DNA of 51,681 nucleotides from Lishizhenia tianjinensis (GTDB taxonomy: Bacteria; Bacteroidota; Bacteroidia; Flavobacteriales_D; Crocinitomicaceae). Of this stretch, positions 1 to 8,943 are shown in pieces. The DNA is taken from the NCBI GenBank assembly GCA_943330745.2, contig CALQIX020000023.1, positions 1-51,681 on the forward strand, in the 5' to 3' direction. How positions within the stretch are numbered: position 1 is the first letter of the stretch; each line of letters opens with the position of its first letter. The position numbers and the translations under genes were made by a program. The notes beneath the pieces are model-generated. The model was not told the origin of the DNA. It did not search any database and saw only the letters and a program-made list of their open reading frames with translations.

Positions 1-465
1 AACAACTCGATATCCCATGGTTTTTAAATCAAAAAAAAATTTATCAACATATTGTTGAGGAGTATGAAAGCCAAATTCAATAAGCACATAGTTATCACCA
101 AACGTTAGCAATTCCTTGTTTTTGATTAGAGGCAATAGTGTTTCATCAAAATAATATTCAGCGGCCGCTTCCAATTGAATGTTCATCCCCAAACGCTTCA
201 TCTCATTTCGAACTTTCTCCAAGCCATTTAATATAATTTCAGCCGTATTTGGATATGAATCAGACATTATGTGGGGTGTTGTAATCACTTTTGAATAGCC
301 CAAGCTCTCAAATTTTGCCAACATAGCAATTGTTTCATCCATAGATTGTGAGCCATCGTCAATTCCGGGAATGAGATGACTGTGCATGTCGGTCTTTATT
401 TGAGCTAAATCAAAGTCAGGTAGTTCTTCCTCTTTTTTTCCAAACAATCGGTTCAAAAACCCCAT
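1..465 (-). CDS. CpsB/CapC-type PHP tyrosine phosphatase (partial, 3' end outside window)
   Basis: The 155 visible codons encode the N-terminal part of a PHP-fold phosphatase of the CpsB/CapC family. Members dephosphorylate the tyrosine kinase that controls polysaccharide chain length and export. The metal-binding signature DMHSHLIPGIDDG lies near residues 27-39, and a TTPH motif and the segment EAAAEYYFD follow, as in Bacteroidota members. The ATG at 465 lies 4 nt after the stop of the upstream dehydratase gene, so it appears to be the last visible cistron of the polysaccharide operon. The frame is open to base 1, so the C-terminus is outside the window. Family assignment is confident; the substrate kinase is inferred and is not visible here. 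Confidence 0.85.
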   Translation of the reverse strand, partial: MGFLNRLFGKKEEELPDFDLAQIKTDMHSHLIPGIDDGSQSMDETIAMLAKFESLGYSKVITTPHIMSDSYPNTAEIILNGLEKVRNEMKRLGMNIQLEAAAEYYFDETLLPLIKNKELLTFGDNYVLIEFGFHTPQQYVDKFFFDLKTMGYRVV

Positions 466-469
466 TCGC

Positions 470-1531
470 TCAACGATTTAAATACATTTGATCATAATAT
501 TCTTGATAGGATCCACTCGTTACTTTTTCAACCCAATCTTGATTTTCTAAATACCAATCCACCGTTTTCGACAAGCCTTCTTCAAAAAGAATGGAAGGCT
601 TCCACCCTAGTTCTTTTTCAAGTTTAGAAGCGTCAATGGCATAGCGTTTATCGTGTCCTGCTCGATCAGTAACATAGGTAATCAATTTCTCTGACTCCCC
701 TTCTTCACGGCCCAATTTGTCGTCCATTAATTGGCAAAGAAACTTAACAAGTTCTATATTCGTCCATTCGTTTAATCCACCAACATTGTAAGATTCGCCT
801 ACTCTACCCCGGTGAAAAATTGCATCGATCGCGCTAGCATGATCTTCTACCCATAACCAATCCCGAATATTATCGCCCTTGCCATAAACTGGAAGAGGTT
901 TATTATGTTGAATATTATGAATCATTAAAGGAATTAACTTTTCAGGAAAGTGATGACTACCGTAATTATTAGAGCAATTTGACATTTTCACTGGAAGACC
1001 ATAGGTATGGAAAAAGGCTCTGACAAAATGATCAGAAGAAGCTTTTGAAGCAGAATAAGGGCTGCGTGGATCATAAGAAGTAGACTCAGTAAATAGACCT
1101 TCGTCACCCAAACTTCCATAAACCTCATCCGTTGATACATGATGGAAAACATGGCCATCAGATCCTTTCCAGTAATCTTTCGCAATTTGTAACAGATTTA
1201 CAGTTCCAACCACATTTGTCATTACGAAATCCATTGGTCCTTCTATAGAACGATCGACATGTGATTCAGCTGCTAAGTGAATTACATCTGTAATTTGAAA
1301 ATTTGAAAACAAAGCACGAATTTCGTCAGCATCAACAATATCCACTTTTTCGAACCGATAATTTGGTAATGTGTCAACATCTGAGAGATTTTGTAAATTC
1401 CCCGCATAGGTGAGTTTATCCAAATTTACGATTAGATAATCCGGATAATTTAATACTAATCTGCGAATTACGTGGGAGCCAATAAATCCAGCACCGCCCG
1501 TAACTAAAATTCGTTTTGTATAGTTTTCCAT
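470..1531 (-). CDS. rfbB: dTDP-glucose 4,6-dehydratase
   Basis: This is a short-chain dehydrogenase/reductase enzyme that converts dTDP-glucose to dTDP-4-keto-6-deoxyglucose with enzyme-bound NAD, the second step towards dTDP-rhamnose and related 6-deoxysugars. The N-terminal Rossmann motif GGAGFIGSH is at residues 12-20. The conserved segments AAESHVDRSI, VSTDEVYGSLG (active-site Thr-Asp-Glu) and YSASKAS (Tyr-x3-Lys) all follow in order. Its 353 residues match the family's usual length. It lies 1 nt after the upstream nucleotide-sugar dehydrogenase and 4 nt before the PHP phosphatase, so it is co-transcribed. The partner genes rfbA, rfbC and rfbD are not in the window, so the final sugar is unknown. 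Confidence 0.95.
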   Translation of the reverse strand: MENYTKRILVTGGAGFIGSHVIRRLVLNYPDYLIVNLDKLTYAGNLQNLSDVDTLPNYRFEKVDIVDADEIRALFSNFQITDVIHLAAESHVDRSIEGPMDFVMTNVVGTVNLLQIAKDYWKGSDGHVFHHVSTDEVYGSLGDEGLFTESTSYDPRSPYSASKASSDHFVRAFFHTYGLPVKMSNCSNNYGSHHFPEKLIPLMIHNIQHNKPLPVYGKGDNIRDWLWVEDHASAIDAIFHRGRVGESYNVGGLNEWTNIELVKFLCQLMDDKLGREEGESEKLITYVTDRAGHDKRYAIDASKLEKELGWKPSILFEEGLSKTVDWYLENQDWVEKVTSGSYQEYYDQMYLNR

Positions 1532-1532
1532 A

Positions 1533-2837
1533 TTACAAACTCCAATATTCTAACTCATGAATTTTGTCTTTGTAGATTCCTTTTACATCAACAAAGATGC
1601 CCTTTTCGTCTTTTAAAAGACCTTTAAAATAATTTTCATTTAGCCCAATATATTCTTTATGGTTTACTGCCACAATAATCGCATCATAATCATTGGCAGC
1701 AGCGGAAATTAACGGCACACCATATTCATGTTGCATTTCAGCAGAATCAGCATGTGGATCAATCATGTCAACATGTACTTGAAATGATTTAAATTCACTT
1801 ACAATATCAATAACTTTTGAATTACGAATATCACTCACATCTTCTTTGAATGTTGCCCCCATAATCAAAACTTTGGCTTCCTGAATGATTTTACCCTGAG
1901 CAATGATTTTTTTCACTGTTTGCTTCGCAATATAAAATCCCATTGAGTCATTTACGTATCGACCACTCGTAATTACTTTTGAATGATATCCAGCTTGTTG
2001 TGCTTTGTGTGTTAGATAATATGGATCAACACCAATACAATGTCCACCAACTAATCCCGGACGGAAAGGCAAGAAATTCCATTTGGTTCCTGCTGCTTCC
2101 AACACATCAAACGTATTGATTTTTAGCTTATTGAAAATTATAGACAATTCATTGATTAAGGCAATATTTACATCTCGTTGCGTGTTCTCAATAATTTTTG
2201 CTGCTTCAGCCACTTTAATTGTTGGAGCTCTATGAACGCCTGCTGCCACAACTAACTCGTATGTTTTTGCTATTTGTTCCAATGATTCATCGCAACATCC
2301 TGAAGCAACTTTAATTACATTTTGCAAGGTGTGTTCTTTATCCCCTGGATTAATGCGCTCTGGTGAGTAACCAACCTTAAAATCTTGTTTGAATTTCAAT
2401 CCTGAAATCTCTTCCAACACAGGAATACAATCTTCCTCAGTACATCCCGGATAAACGGTTGATTCATATACCACATAATCTCCCGCTTTCAATACTTGTC
2501 CAACAGTTTTACTTGCACCTAATAAGGGTTTCAAATCAGGTAAATTCGCATCGTCTATTGGTGTTGGTACTGCTATAATAAAAAAATTCACGTCCCGTAA
2601 ATCTTCAATATTTGCTGAAAAAGTAATATCACAACCATCAAAATCAGATGCAACTAACTCATTGCTAGGATCAATTTTATTTTTCATCATGTCAACACGC
2701 TGCTGATTGATATCGAATCCCACGACCTTAATTTTTCGGGCAAATTCTAACGCAATTGGCAATCCCACATATCCCAAACCGATTACCGCCAATTTGGCTT
2801 CCTGATTGACCAAGCGATCATAAATTAAATTACTCAT
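1533..2837 (-). CDS. tviB: UDP-N-acetylhexosamine 6-dehydrogenase (TviB/WbpO-like)
   Basis: The protein is an NAD-dependent UDP-sugar 6-dehydrogenase that oxidises C6 of UDP-GlcNAc or UDP-GalNAc to the uronic acid. It has an N-terminal Rossmann motif GLGYVGLP (residues 20-27). The central segment VGYSPERINPGDKEH is typical of the TviB/WbpO/Cap5L branch rather than UDP-glucose dehydrogenases. The catalytic cysteine sits in GLVGGHCIGVDPYYL, and a C-terminal UDP-binding domain contains MGATFKEDVSDIRNSK. Length (434 residues) is normal. It is tightly packed between the WbpB-like oxidase and rfbB. It probably makes the UDP-HexNAcA used by the WbpB/E/D-like enzymes of this operon. The GlcNAc versus GalNAc specificity cannot be read from the sequence. 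Confidence 0.9.
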   Translation of the reverse strand: MSNLIYDRLVNQEAKLAVIGLGYVGLPIALEFARKIKVVGFDINQQRVDMMKNKIDPSNELVASDFDGCDITFSANIEDLRDVNFFIIAVPTPIDDANLPDLKPLLGASKTVGQVLKAGDYVVYESTVYPGCTEEDCIPVLEEISGLKFKQDFKVGYSPERINPGDKEHTLQNVIKVASGCCDESLEQIAKTYELVVAAGVHRAPTIKVAEAAKIIENTQRDVNIALINELSIIFNKLKINTFDVLEAAGTKWNFLPFRPGLVGGHCIGVDPYYLTHKAQQAGYHSKVITSGRYVNDSMGFYIAKQTVKKIIAQGKIIQEAKVLIMGATFKEDVSDIRNSKVIDIVSEFKSFQVHVDMIDPHADSAEMQHEYGVPLISAAANDYDAIIVAVNHKEYIGLNENYFKGLLKDEKGIFVDVKGIYKDKIHELEYWSL

Positions 2838-2838
2838 A

Positions 2839-3879
2839 TTATTTAGTATAGATTAGTTGTTCATTTCTAACTTTGTAGATACGCTCGATAATATCTACCA
2901 CTTTCAACCCTTCCAATGCATTCGTGGTTGGTGAAGTTCTACCTTTTAAGGTATCAATAACGTTTGAAATCACATAATTATGGTTAGCTGCAGAGCCTTT
3001 ATACGGACCATAATCATTGGCAGGATTTGATTCTTTCAGTGTTGGCATTTCATAACCAGTGATATTACAAACTTCTACTTCATTCATATATTGACCACCA
3101 ATTTTCACGCTTCCATTTTTACCAATAATGGTCATAGAAGACTCCAAATTTTGATTGGCAACAGCAGTGGAATAATTCAAAGATCCCATACCGCCATTGA
3201 TAAAGTTGAAATTTACAAATCCCGAATCTTCAAAATCGGTGGTGTCTTGGTGATTAAAATCTGCAAATTTCCCTTGAATATTGTCAATATCACCAAAAAG
3301 CCAATACATGATATCGATAAAGTGTGAAAACTGAGTGTACAATGTACCGCCATCCAAATCTTGGGTTCCTTTCCAACCACCTGCTTTGTAATAGCGCTCG
3401 TCTCTGTTCCAATAACAATTCAATTGAACCATATATATATCGCCAAGAATTCCATTTGAAACAACTGATTTTATCCATTCAGAAGGTGGAGAATATCTAT
3501 TTTGCATGACACAAAATACTTGACGAGAAACTTGAAGTGCTTTAAAAATTAATTCTTCACAACTACTTTTAGATAAGCCCATTGGTTTTTCGCATACCAC
3601 ATGTTTTTTCGCTTCCAACGCTTTCAAAGATTGTTCAGCATGCAATCCATTCGGTGTACAAACATTTACAACATCAAACTCAAGACCGCTTGCAAGAAGT
3701 TCTTCAACAGTTTTAAAAAAAGGAACATCGAAATCAGTTGCACCGCACTCCTCTTTTGAACGAACATCAACCATTGCTATCAACTCACCTTCTGCATCTC
3801 TTCGAATCATTTCAGCATGGCGTTTTCCAATATGGCCAGCACCAACGACTGCAAATTTTATTTTATTTCCGTTAGACAT
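2839..3879 (-). CDS. wbpB: UDP-GlcNAcA 3-oxidase, Gfo/Idh/MocA family (WbpB/WlbA-like)
   Basis: This is a Gfo/Idh/MocA oxidoreductase of 346 residues. The N-terminal Rossmann motif GAGHIGKRH is at residues 14-22 and the family signature CEKPMGLS near 96-103. A C-terminal catalytic domain includes GGWKGTQDLDGGTLYTQ, with the Asp-Gly-Gly run and the following sheet typical of the WlbA/WbpB type. Known relatives oxidise C3 of UDP-GlcNAcA to the 3-keto sugar before transamination. The acetyltransferase gene directly downstream and an aminotransferase earlier in the operon are the partners expected for that pathway, which supports this role over a generic sugar dehydrogenase. Spacing to both neighbours is 1 nt. 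Confidence 0.85.
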   Translation of the reverse strand: MSNGNKIKFAVVGAGHIGKRHAEMIRRDAEGELIAMVDVRSKEECGATDFDVPFFKTVEELLASGLEFDVVNVCTPNGLHAEQSLKALEAKKHVVCEKPMGLSKSSCEELIFKALQVSRQVFCVMQNRYSPPSEWIKSVVSNGILGDIYMVQLNCYWNRDERYYKAGGWKGTQDLDGGTLYTQFSHFIDIMYWLFGDIDNIQGKFADFNHQDTTDFEDSGFVNFNFINGGMGSLNYSTAVANQNLESSMTIIGKNGSVKIGGQYMNEVEVCNITGYEMPTLKESNPANDYGPYKGSAANHNYVISNVIDTLKGRTSPTTNALEGLKVVDIIERIYKVRNEQLIYTK

Positions 3880-3880
3880 A

Positions 3881-4450
3881 TTATATTTTTCTTACTTGAT
3901 TATCAATTAATTCATATTTGTCATTTGATTCAGGACAGATCGCAAATCCACTTTCATCAAAATTTAAGCGATGTCCATACTCACTCATCCAACCAATTTG
4001 TCGTGCTGGGTTTCCAACAACCAATGCATAAGCAGGAATGTGTTTAGTTACGACCGACCCTGCACCTATAAACGCATATTCTCCGATATCATGACCACAT
4101 ACAATGGTTGCATTTGCACCGATACTTGCTCCTTTTTTAACCGTTGTTTTCGAATATTGTCCTCTTCTATTGACACCACTTCGCGGATTTGTAACATTGG
4201 TAAATACCATGGAAGGGCCTAAAAAAACATCGTCCTCACATACCACACCTGTATACAACGATACATTGTTCTGAACCTTCACATTGTTCCCCAAAATTAC
4301 ATCAGGAGAAACAACAACATTTTGACCAATATTACAATTTTCACCTAAGACACAATTCGACATAATATGCGAAAAATGCCAAATTTTGGTGCCTTCTCCG
4401 ATTGTACAACCATCGTCAACAATCGCTGATTCATGTGCAAAATATCCCAT
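3881..4450 (-). CDS. wbpD: UDP-3-amino sugar N-acetyltransferase, left-handed beta-helix (WbpD/WlbB-like)
   Basis: The 189-residue protein consists mostly of imperfect hexapeptide repeats that form a left-handed beta-helix acyltransferase. The segments [13 protein letters not shown] near the N-terminus, [10 protein letters not shown] in the middle and [20 protein letters not shown] near the C-terminus are hallmarks of the WbpD/WlbB branch. Relatives acetylate the 3-amino group of UDP-GlcNAc(3NH2)A using acetyl-CoA. Its start codon overlaps the stop of the upstream UDP-glucuronate decarboxylase by one base, and the WbpB-like gene follows 1 nt after its stop. With the oxidase and aminotransferase it completes UDP-GlcNAc(3NAc)A synthesis. 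Confidence 0.88.
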   Translation of the reverse strand: MGYFAHESAIVDDGCTIGEGTKIWHFSHIMSNCVLGENCNIGQNVVVSPDVILGNNVKVQNNVSLYTGVVCEDDVFLGPSMVFTNVTNPRSGVNRRGQYSKTTVKKGASIGANATIVCGHDIGEYAFIGAGSVVTKHIPAYALVVGNPARQIGWMSEYGHRLNFDESGFAICPESNDKYELIDNQVRKI

Positions 4451-5436
4451 TACTTTATTATATATTTATCAAAATTATAATGATCTGTTTCCTCAAGTTC
4501 TTCTTTAGTTAATGTCTGAAAATAAGCGTAGGTTCTTTTTAACCCTTCAGCTCGATCTATTTTTGGCTCCCAATTCAATAAAGCTCTTGCTTTTGAAATA
4601 TCCGGCTGTCGTTGTTTGGGATCATCAACCGGTAAATCTTTATAAATAACCTTTTGAGAAGTACCTGTTAACTTTATTATTTCTTCTGCAAACTGAGAAA
4701 TAGTGATTTCAGATGGATTACCCACATTAACTGGTTGAGCATAGTCTGAATGAAGCAAACGAACAATTCCCTCTACTAAATCATCCACATAACAAAAGGA
4801 ACGCGTTTGAGATCCATCTCCAAAAATAGTAAGGTCTTCTCCTCTCAGAGCCTGACCAATAAAAGCAGGGAGAACGCGACCATCATTTAGCCTCATGCGA
4901 GGACCATATGTATTGAAAATTCGCACTATTCTCGTCTCTATTCCATGGAAATTATGGTAAGCCATTGTGATTGCCTCCTGAAAACGTTTTGCTTCATCGT
5001 AAACACCACGCGGACCAACGGGATTAACGTTGCCCCAATATGATTCCGTTTGTGGATGGACAGTTGGATCGCCATAAACTTCAGAAGTTGATGCAATTAA
5101 CACTCTTGCCCCTTTGGCTTTTGCCAAACCTAAGCAGTTGTGAATGCCCAAAGAACCTACTTTCAATGTTTGAATAGGAATCTTCAGGTAATCAATTGGA
5201 CTTGCTGGAGAAGCAAAATGAAGAATAAAATCTAATTTTCCAGGAACGTGTATAAATTTAGAGACATCGTGATTATAAAATTCAAATTGCTCTAATTTGA
5301 AAAGATGTTCAATATTTTTTAAATTACCTGTAATTAAGTTATCCATTCCGATAACATGAAAACCATCACGAATAAAGCGATCACATAAATGAGACCCCAA
5401 AAATCCAGCCGCGCCTGTAATTAATATTCGTTTCAT
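4450..5436 (-). CDS. UDP-glucuronate decarboxylase (UDP-xylose synthase)
   Basis: This extended SDR enzyme (328 residues) has the Rossmann motif GAAGFLGSH at residues 8-16. It carries the signature segments [20 protein letters not shown] and RGVYDEAKR (catalytic Tyr-x3-Lys), which match bacterial and plant UXS enzymes closely. These oxidise and decarboxylate UDP-glucuronate to UDP-xylose. The gene starts immediately after the stop of the UDP-glucose dehydrogenase gene, which would supply UDP-glucuronate, so substrate and enzyme are genetically coupled. A bifunctional ArnA-type formyltransferase domain is absent. Release of the 4-keto-pentose instead of UDP-xylose is possible and cannot be excluded from sequence. 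Confidence 0.9.
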   Translation of the reverse strand: MKRILITGAAGFLGSHLCDRFIRDGFHVIGMDNLITGNLKNIEHLFKLEQFEFYNHDVSKFIHVPGKLDFILHFASPASPIDYLKIPIQTLKVGSLGIHNCLGLAKAKGARVLIASTSEVYGDPTVHPQTESYWGNVNPVGPRGVYDEAKRFQEAITMAYHNFHGIETRIVRIFNTYGPRMRLNDGRVLPAFIGQALRGEDLTIFGDGSQTRSFCYVDDLVEGIVRLLHSDYAQPVNVGNPSEITISQFAEEIIKLTGTSQKVIYKDLPVDDPKQRQPDISKARALLNWEPKIDRAEGLKRTYAYFQTLTKEELEETDHYNFDKYIIK

Positions 5437-6753
5437 TTATTGTTGAATTAAATTTCGGCCAATACTACTGTAATAAAATCCTTTATCCGACATCTCGTCC
5501 ATTTCAAATAAATTTCTACCGTCAAAAATCACATTATCAGCCATTTTATCTTTCAATTTATCAAAATCTGGATTTCTAAAGATTCCCCACTCCGTGCAAA
5601 TAATTAGAGCGTCCGCATTGGTAAGCACGCTATATTCATCAACAGCAAAATGAACGGTATCTCTGTAAATCTCTTTCACATTTGGCATTGCTTCTGGGTC
5701 ATAAGCAGAAATAATTGCTCCTTCTCCTAACAAGGCATCGATAAGAAATAAGGCGGGCGCTTCACGAATATCATCTGTATCCGGTTTAAATGCCAAGCCC
5801 CAAATGGCAATTTTTTTTCCTTTCAAATTTCCTCTAAAAAAATTCTTGATTTTTGGGAACAAGATTGTTTTTTGGGCTTGATTCACTTTCATTACAGCTT
5901 CCAAAATTTCAAAAGTGAAATTATTTTCGTTCCCTGATTTAGCTAATGCTTGAACATCTTTGGGAAAGCAAGATCCACCATATCCGATTCCAGGAAATAA
6001 AAATCGTTTACCAATTCGACTATCAGATCCAATTCCAATGCGAACTTTGTCTACATCGGCACCCACTAACTCGCAAAAGTTAGCAATTTCGTTCATGAAT
6101 GTTATTTTAGTCGCTAAAAATGAATTTGCCGCATACTTGGTTAATTCCGCAGATTTTTCATCCATAAAGTAGATCGGATTCCCTTGTCGAACAAAAGGCT
6201 TATACAATCGCTCCATAACTTTTTGAGCCCGATGATCTGATGTGCCTATTACCACGCGATCTGGCTTCAAGAAATCACTTACGGCAAATCCTTCGCGTAA
6301 AAACTCCGGATTGGAAACTACAGCAAAATCCACTTTTGAGTTCTTTGCAATTGCATGATGTACTTTTTCTGCCGTTCCAACAGGAACCGTACTTTTATCT
6401 ACAATCACCTTATAATCAGTAATTAATCTACCCAGCTGTTCAGCCACTCCTAAAATATAGGATAAATCAGCAGACCCATCTTCACCAGGGGGTGTTGGAA
6501 GTGCTAAAAAAATGATTTCAGCGTCTTTGATTCCGTCCTCCAAGGATGTAGTAAAGGACAATCTTTTTGCGGCAATATTTCTATCAAATAAGGTGTCTAA
6601 ATTAGGTTCATAGATTGGGACTTCTCCATTGCGTAATCGTTCAACTTTTTTTTCATCAATATCAATACAAATTACTTGGTTTCCTGTTTCAGCAAAACAT
6701 GTCCCAGTAACTAAACCAACATATCCAGTTCCAACAACAGCAATTTTATTCAT
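5437..6753 (-). CDS. ugd: UDP-glucose 6-dehydrogenase
   Basis: The 438-residue protein has an N-terminal NAD-binding motif GTGYVGLVTG (residues 8-17). The proline-rich PTPPGEDGSADLSY segment lines the active site, and the catalytic cysteine is in GYGGSCFPKDVQAL. A C-terminal UDP-binding domain contains WGLAFKPDTDDIREAP. This pattern is the UDP-glucose branch, distinct from the TviB-like dehydrogenase further down the operon. It oxidises UDP-glucose twice at C6 to UDP-glucuronate. It follows the aminotransferase by 19 nt and abuts the UDP-glucuronate decarboxylase. It could also tolerate UDP-GlcNAc, as some WbpA-like enzymes do, but motif choice favours UDP-glucose. Confidence 0.92.
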   Translation of the reverse strand: MNKIAVVGTGYVGLVTGTCFAETGNQVICIDIDEKKVERLRNGEVPIYEPNLDTLFDRNIAAKRLSFTTSLEDGIKDAEIIFLALPTPPGEDGSADLSYILGVAEQLGRLITDYKVIVDKSTVPVGTAEKVHHAIAKNSKVDFAVVSNPEFLREGFAVSDFLKPDRVVIGTSDHRAQKVMERLYKPFVRQGNPIYFMDEKSAELTKYAANSFLATKITFMNEIANFCELVGADVDKVRIGIGSDSRIGKRFLFPGIGYGGSCFPKDVQALAKSGNENNFTFEILEAVMKVNQAQKTILFPKIKNFFRGNLKGKKIAIWGLAFKPDTDDIREAPALFLIDALLGEGAIISAYDPEAMPNVKEIYRDTVHFAVDEYSVLTNADALIICTEWGIFRNPDFDKLKDKMADNVIFDGRNLFEMDEMSDKGFYYSSIGRNLIQQ

Positions 6754-6772
6754 AATAGTAGTAGGTATAAAA

Positions 6773-7903
6773 TTAGTTATTTATATACTCCGCAACCGTT
6801 TTTGTGATTAATTCTAATTGTTCTTGCTGCATTTCTGTATGAATGGGTAATGAAATCACCCGCTCAGTTAACCAATCAGTTACTGGCAGAATTAAATCTC
6901 CACTACCGAATGAGGCAAACATCTTTTGTCGATGAGCTGGAATAGGATAATAAATCATAGATGGAATATCTCTTTCCGCCAGGTATTCATTCAATCCATC
7001 CCGATTATGGCCTTCCAAGGTCAAGGTATATTGATGAAACACATGTTTTGAGTCATGGGAACGCACAGGTATTTTTACTCCCTTCATCGCTCCAAAGAAA
7101 CCATCATAATAATCGGCCACATCTCTGCGTGCGTCAATGTAATTATCTAACTGGCGTAATTTAATACGTAATACGGCAGCTTGAATAGTATCCAAACGAG
7201 AATTACAGCCAACAACATCGTGATAATACTTTTTGCTTTGGCCATGGTTGGCAATCATTTTCAACTTTAGGGCTAGTTCATCATTGTTTGTAAATATCGC
7301 TCCACCATCACCGTAGCACCCTAAGTTTTTAGAAGGAAAAAATGAGGTGCATCCAATATCTCCGATAGTTCCAGTTTTAACAACAGTTCCATCCGTTAAA
7401 TGATAATCAGAGCCAATTGCTTGGGCATTATCTTCAATTACAAACAAATTATATTTCTTAGCAATATCCATGATTGCATTCATATCAGCCGCTTGTCCAT
7501 ATAAATGTACTGGAACAATTGCTTTTGTTTTAGGTGTGATTGCGGCTTCAATTGATGCAGCATCCACGCAAAAAGTATCTTTGTTCACTTCAACAAAAAC
7601 TGGCTTTAACCCCAACAAAGCAATGACTTCTGTTGTAGCAATATAGGTAAATGAAGGCGTAATTACCTCATCTCCTGGTTTTAAATCCAATGCCATCATC
7701 GCAATTTGTAGTGCATCAGTACCGTTTGCGCATGGAATCACATGTTTCACAGAAAGATATTCTTTCAAATCCTCTTGAAAAGCTGTTACTTCAGAACCAT
7801 TAATAAAGTTTGCATTTTGAATAACATCCATTATTGCGGAATCAATTGCAGGTTTGATTTTCTCATATTGCGAGACTAAATCAACCATTTGAATTTTTTT
7901 CAT
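6773..7903 (-). CDS. wbpE: DegT/DnrJ/EryC1/StrS sugar aminotransferase (WbpE-like)
   Basis: A 376-residue PLP-dependent aminotransferase. The substrate-loop segment CANGTDALQIAM is near residue 57, followed by PVHLYGQAADM and VIEDNAQAIGS. The Schiff-base lysine lies in TSFFPSKNLGCYGDGGA. This is the VioA/WbpE-like subgroup that aminates keto-sugar nucleotides with glutamate. It is the first gene of the operon, preceded by a promoter-like TACATTTG. With the WbpB- and WbpD-like genes downstream, the likely reaction is amination of UDP-3-keto-GlcNAcA. An alternative is 4-amination of the keto product of rfbB, because that gene is also in the operon. Confidence 0.88.
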   Translation of the reverse strand: MKKIQMVDLVSQYEKIKPAIDSAIMDVIQNANFINGSEVTAFQEDLKEYLSVKHVIPCANGTDALQIAMMALDLKPGDEVITPSFTYIATTEVIALLGLKPVFVEVNKDTFCVDAASIEAAITPKTKAIVPVHLYGQAADMNAIMDIAKKYNLFVIEDNAQAIGSDYHLTDGTVVKTGTIGDIGCTSFFPSKNLGCYGDGGAIFTNNDELALKLKMIANHGQSKKYYHDVVGCNSRLDTIQAAVLRIKLRQLDNYIDARRDVADYYDGFFGAMKGVKIPVRSHDSKHVFHQYTLTLEGHNRDGLNEYLAERDIPSMIYYPIPAHRQKMFASFGSGDLILPVTDWLTERVISLPIHTEMQQEQLELITKTVAEYINN

Positions 7904-7928
7904 TGATTATTTGAATAAAAATGAATGG

Positions 7929-7936
7929 CAAATGTA
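7929..7936 (-). promoter_or_regulatory. Bacteroidota -7 element for the polysaccharide operon
   Basis: On the minus strand the octamer TACATTTG is an exact match to the Bacteroidota -7 consensus TAnnTTTG. It ends 25 nt before the ATG of the aminotransferase gene, the first gene of the eight-gene minus-strand run. No convincing -33 TTG was found at the usual spacing, so this is a sequence match and not proof of a start site. Confidence 0.55.
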
Positions 7937-8088
7937 CTGAAAAAGTAGTGAAACACTGTATTTCTTTCCCTTTGAAATGAAAAAAATATAAAATTCATTC
8001 AGGCTTGAAATCCACGAGATAGTTTATCTTTTTTAAATCCTTCCAAGAATAGTGCTAATAGCCAATTGTATTGACCTTGTTCATTATT

Positions 8089-8877
8089 CTATCTTAAATC
8101 AATATTATTTTGAACATGGGTAGAAAACTTCTTCATTTCTTGCAATGCACGTCTATTTGTCCAATTTGGATAGTTCATTGAAACCCGTCTGGTTAATAGC
8201 AATAAGTCTGTTGGATAACTCATGTAAAATGGTATTCCCGGATTAATAGCTTCTTGAACATTTTTTATGTGTCCATTTGTTATTAGCCATTTTTTTAGTT
8301 CTTTTGACTCCTGCGGATTCTCGTTGCTTGAGCAACATGGGTCATTGGAAAGAGAACTAATAAACGTGTTTAGTTTCACATCATCTAATTTTAATAAATC
8401 ATCAATTAAAATTTGATAATTTCGAATATTTGCAATACTCATTCTAAGAATATCATCAGCATTCAAGGAGAGCATTCTTTCAATTTCATATTGACTACCA
8501 TCAGTTGGATACTTAAGCTTAGAGGAAATCGCATCCTTTTTACTGTTTTCAAAACCAATTCTGAAATTCTCCACAAATGTTTTAGAATAAAGATCAAATC
8601 CAAAATAAGCTAATGTTGGATCCGCCGCTAAAAGATCCCTCCACCCATTTCTAATTAAATTATAGTTGGCGTCATACTCCAATTTATCGCTATCCACCAA
8701 ATATAAATTGGACTGCAACATATCCACCAAATTTAATGGACCATTGTAAAATGCAGTTGAACCTGCTGATTCACCTAACTGCGCTACCTTTTCCTTTGTA
8801 TAAAGATATCCGCTAGTAACCGCTGAAATTGAAATCACTAAAATGCAGAGTAGAATAATTTTAATTTTATTTTTCAC
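8089..8877 (-). CDS. Membrane-anchored protein of unknown function
   Basis: I do not recognise the family. The frame opens with a GTG at 8922, but a second GTG at 8877 gives a cleaner N-terminus (MKNKIKIILLCILVISIS), a single hydrophobic anchor or signal segment with basic residues in front, so I chose it. The remaining roughly 240 residues are predicted soluble and charged, mostly helical, with one adjacent cysteine pair (NDPCCSSNE). The fold probably lies in the periplasm. The gene follows oxyR on the same strand, 21 nt from the oxyR stop if the upstream GTG is used, so it may be read through from oxyR. The flanking polysaccharide operon, with its own promoter, is an alternative context. 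No catalytic motif is visible. Confidence 0.65.
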   Translation of the reverse strand: MKNKIKIILLCILVISISAVTSGYLYTKEKVAQLGESAGSTAFYNGPLNLVDMLQSNLYLVDSDKLEYDANYNLIRNGWRDLLAADPTLAYFGFDLYSKTFVENFRIGFENSKKDAISSKLKYPTDGSQYEIERMLSLNADDILRMSIANIRNYQILIDDLLKLDDVKLNTFISSLSNDPCCSSNENPQESKELKKWLITNGHIKNVQEAINPGIPFYMSYPTDLLLLTRRVSMNYPNWTNRRALQEMKKFSTHVQNNIDLR

Positions 8878-8943
8878 AACTATAAATTTTTTATAAAAAT
8901 AATTTAAATAATAGTACGCCACAACTTTTGAACAATATATTCA

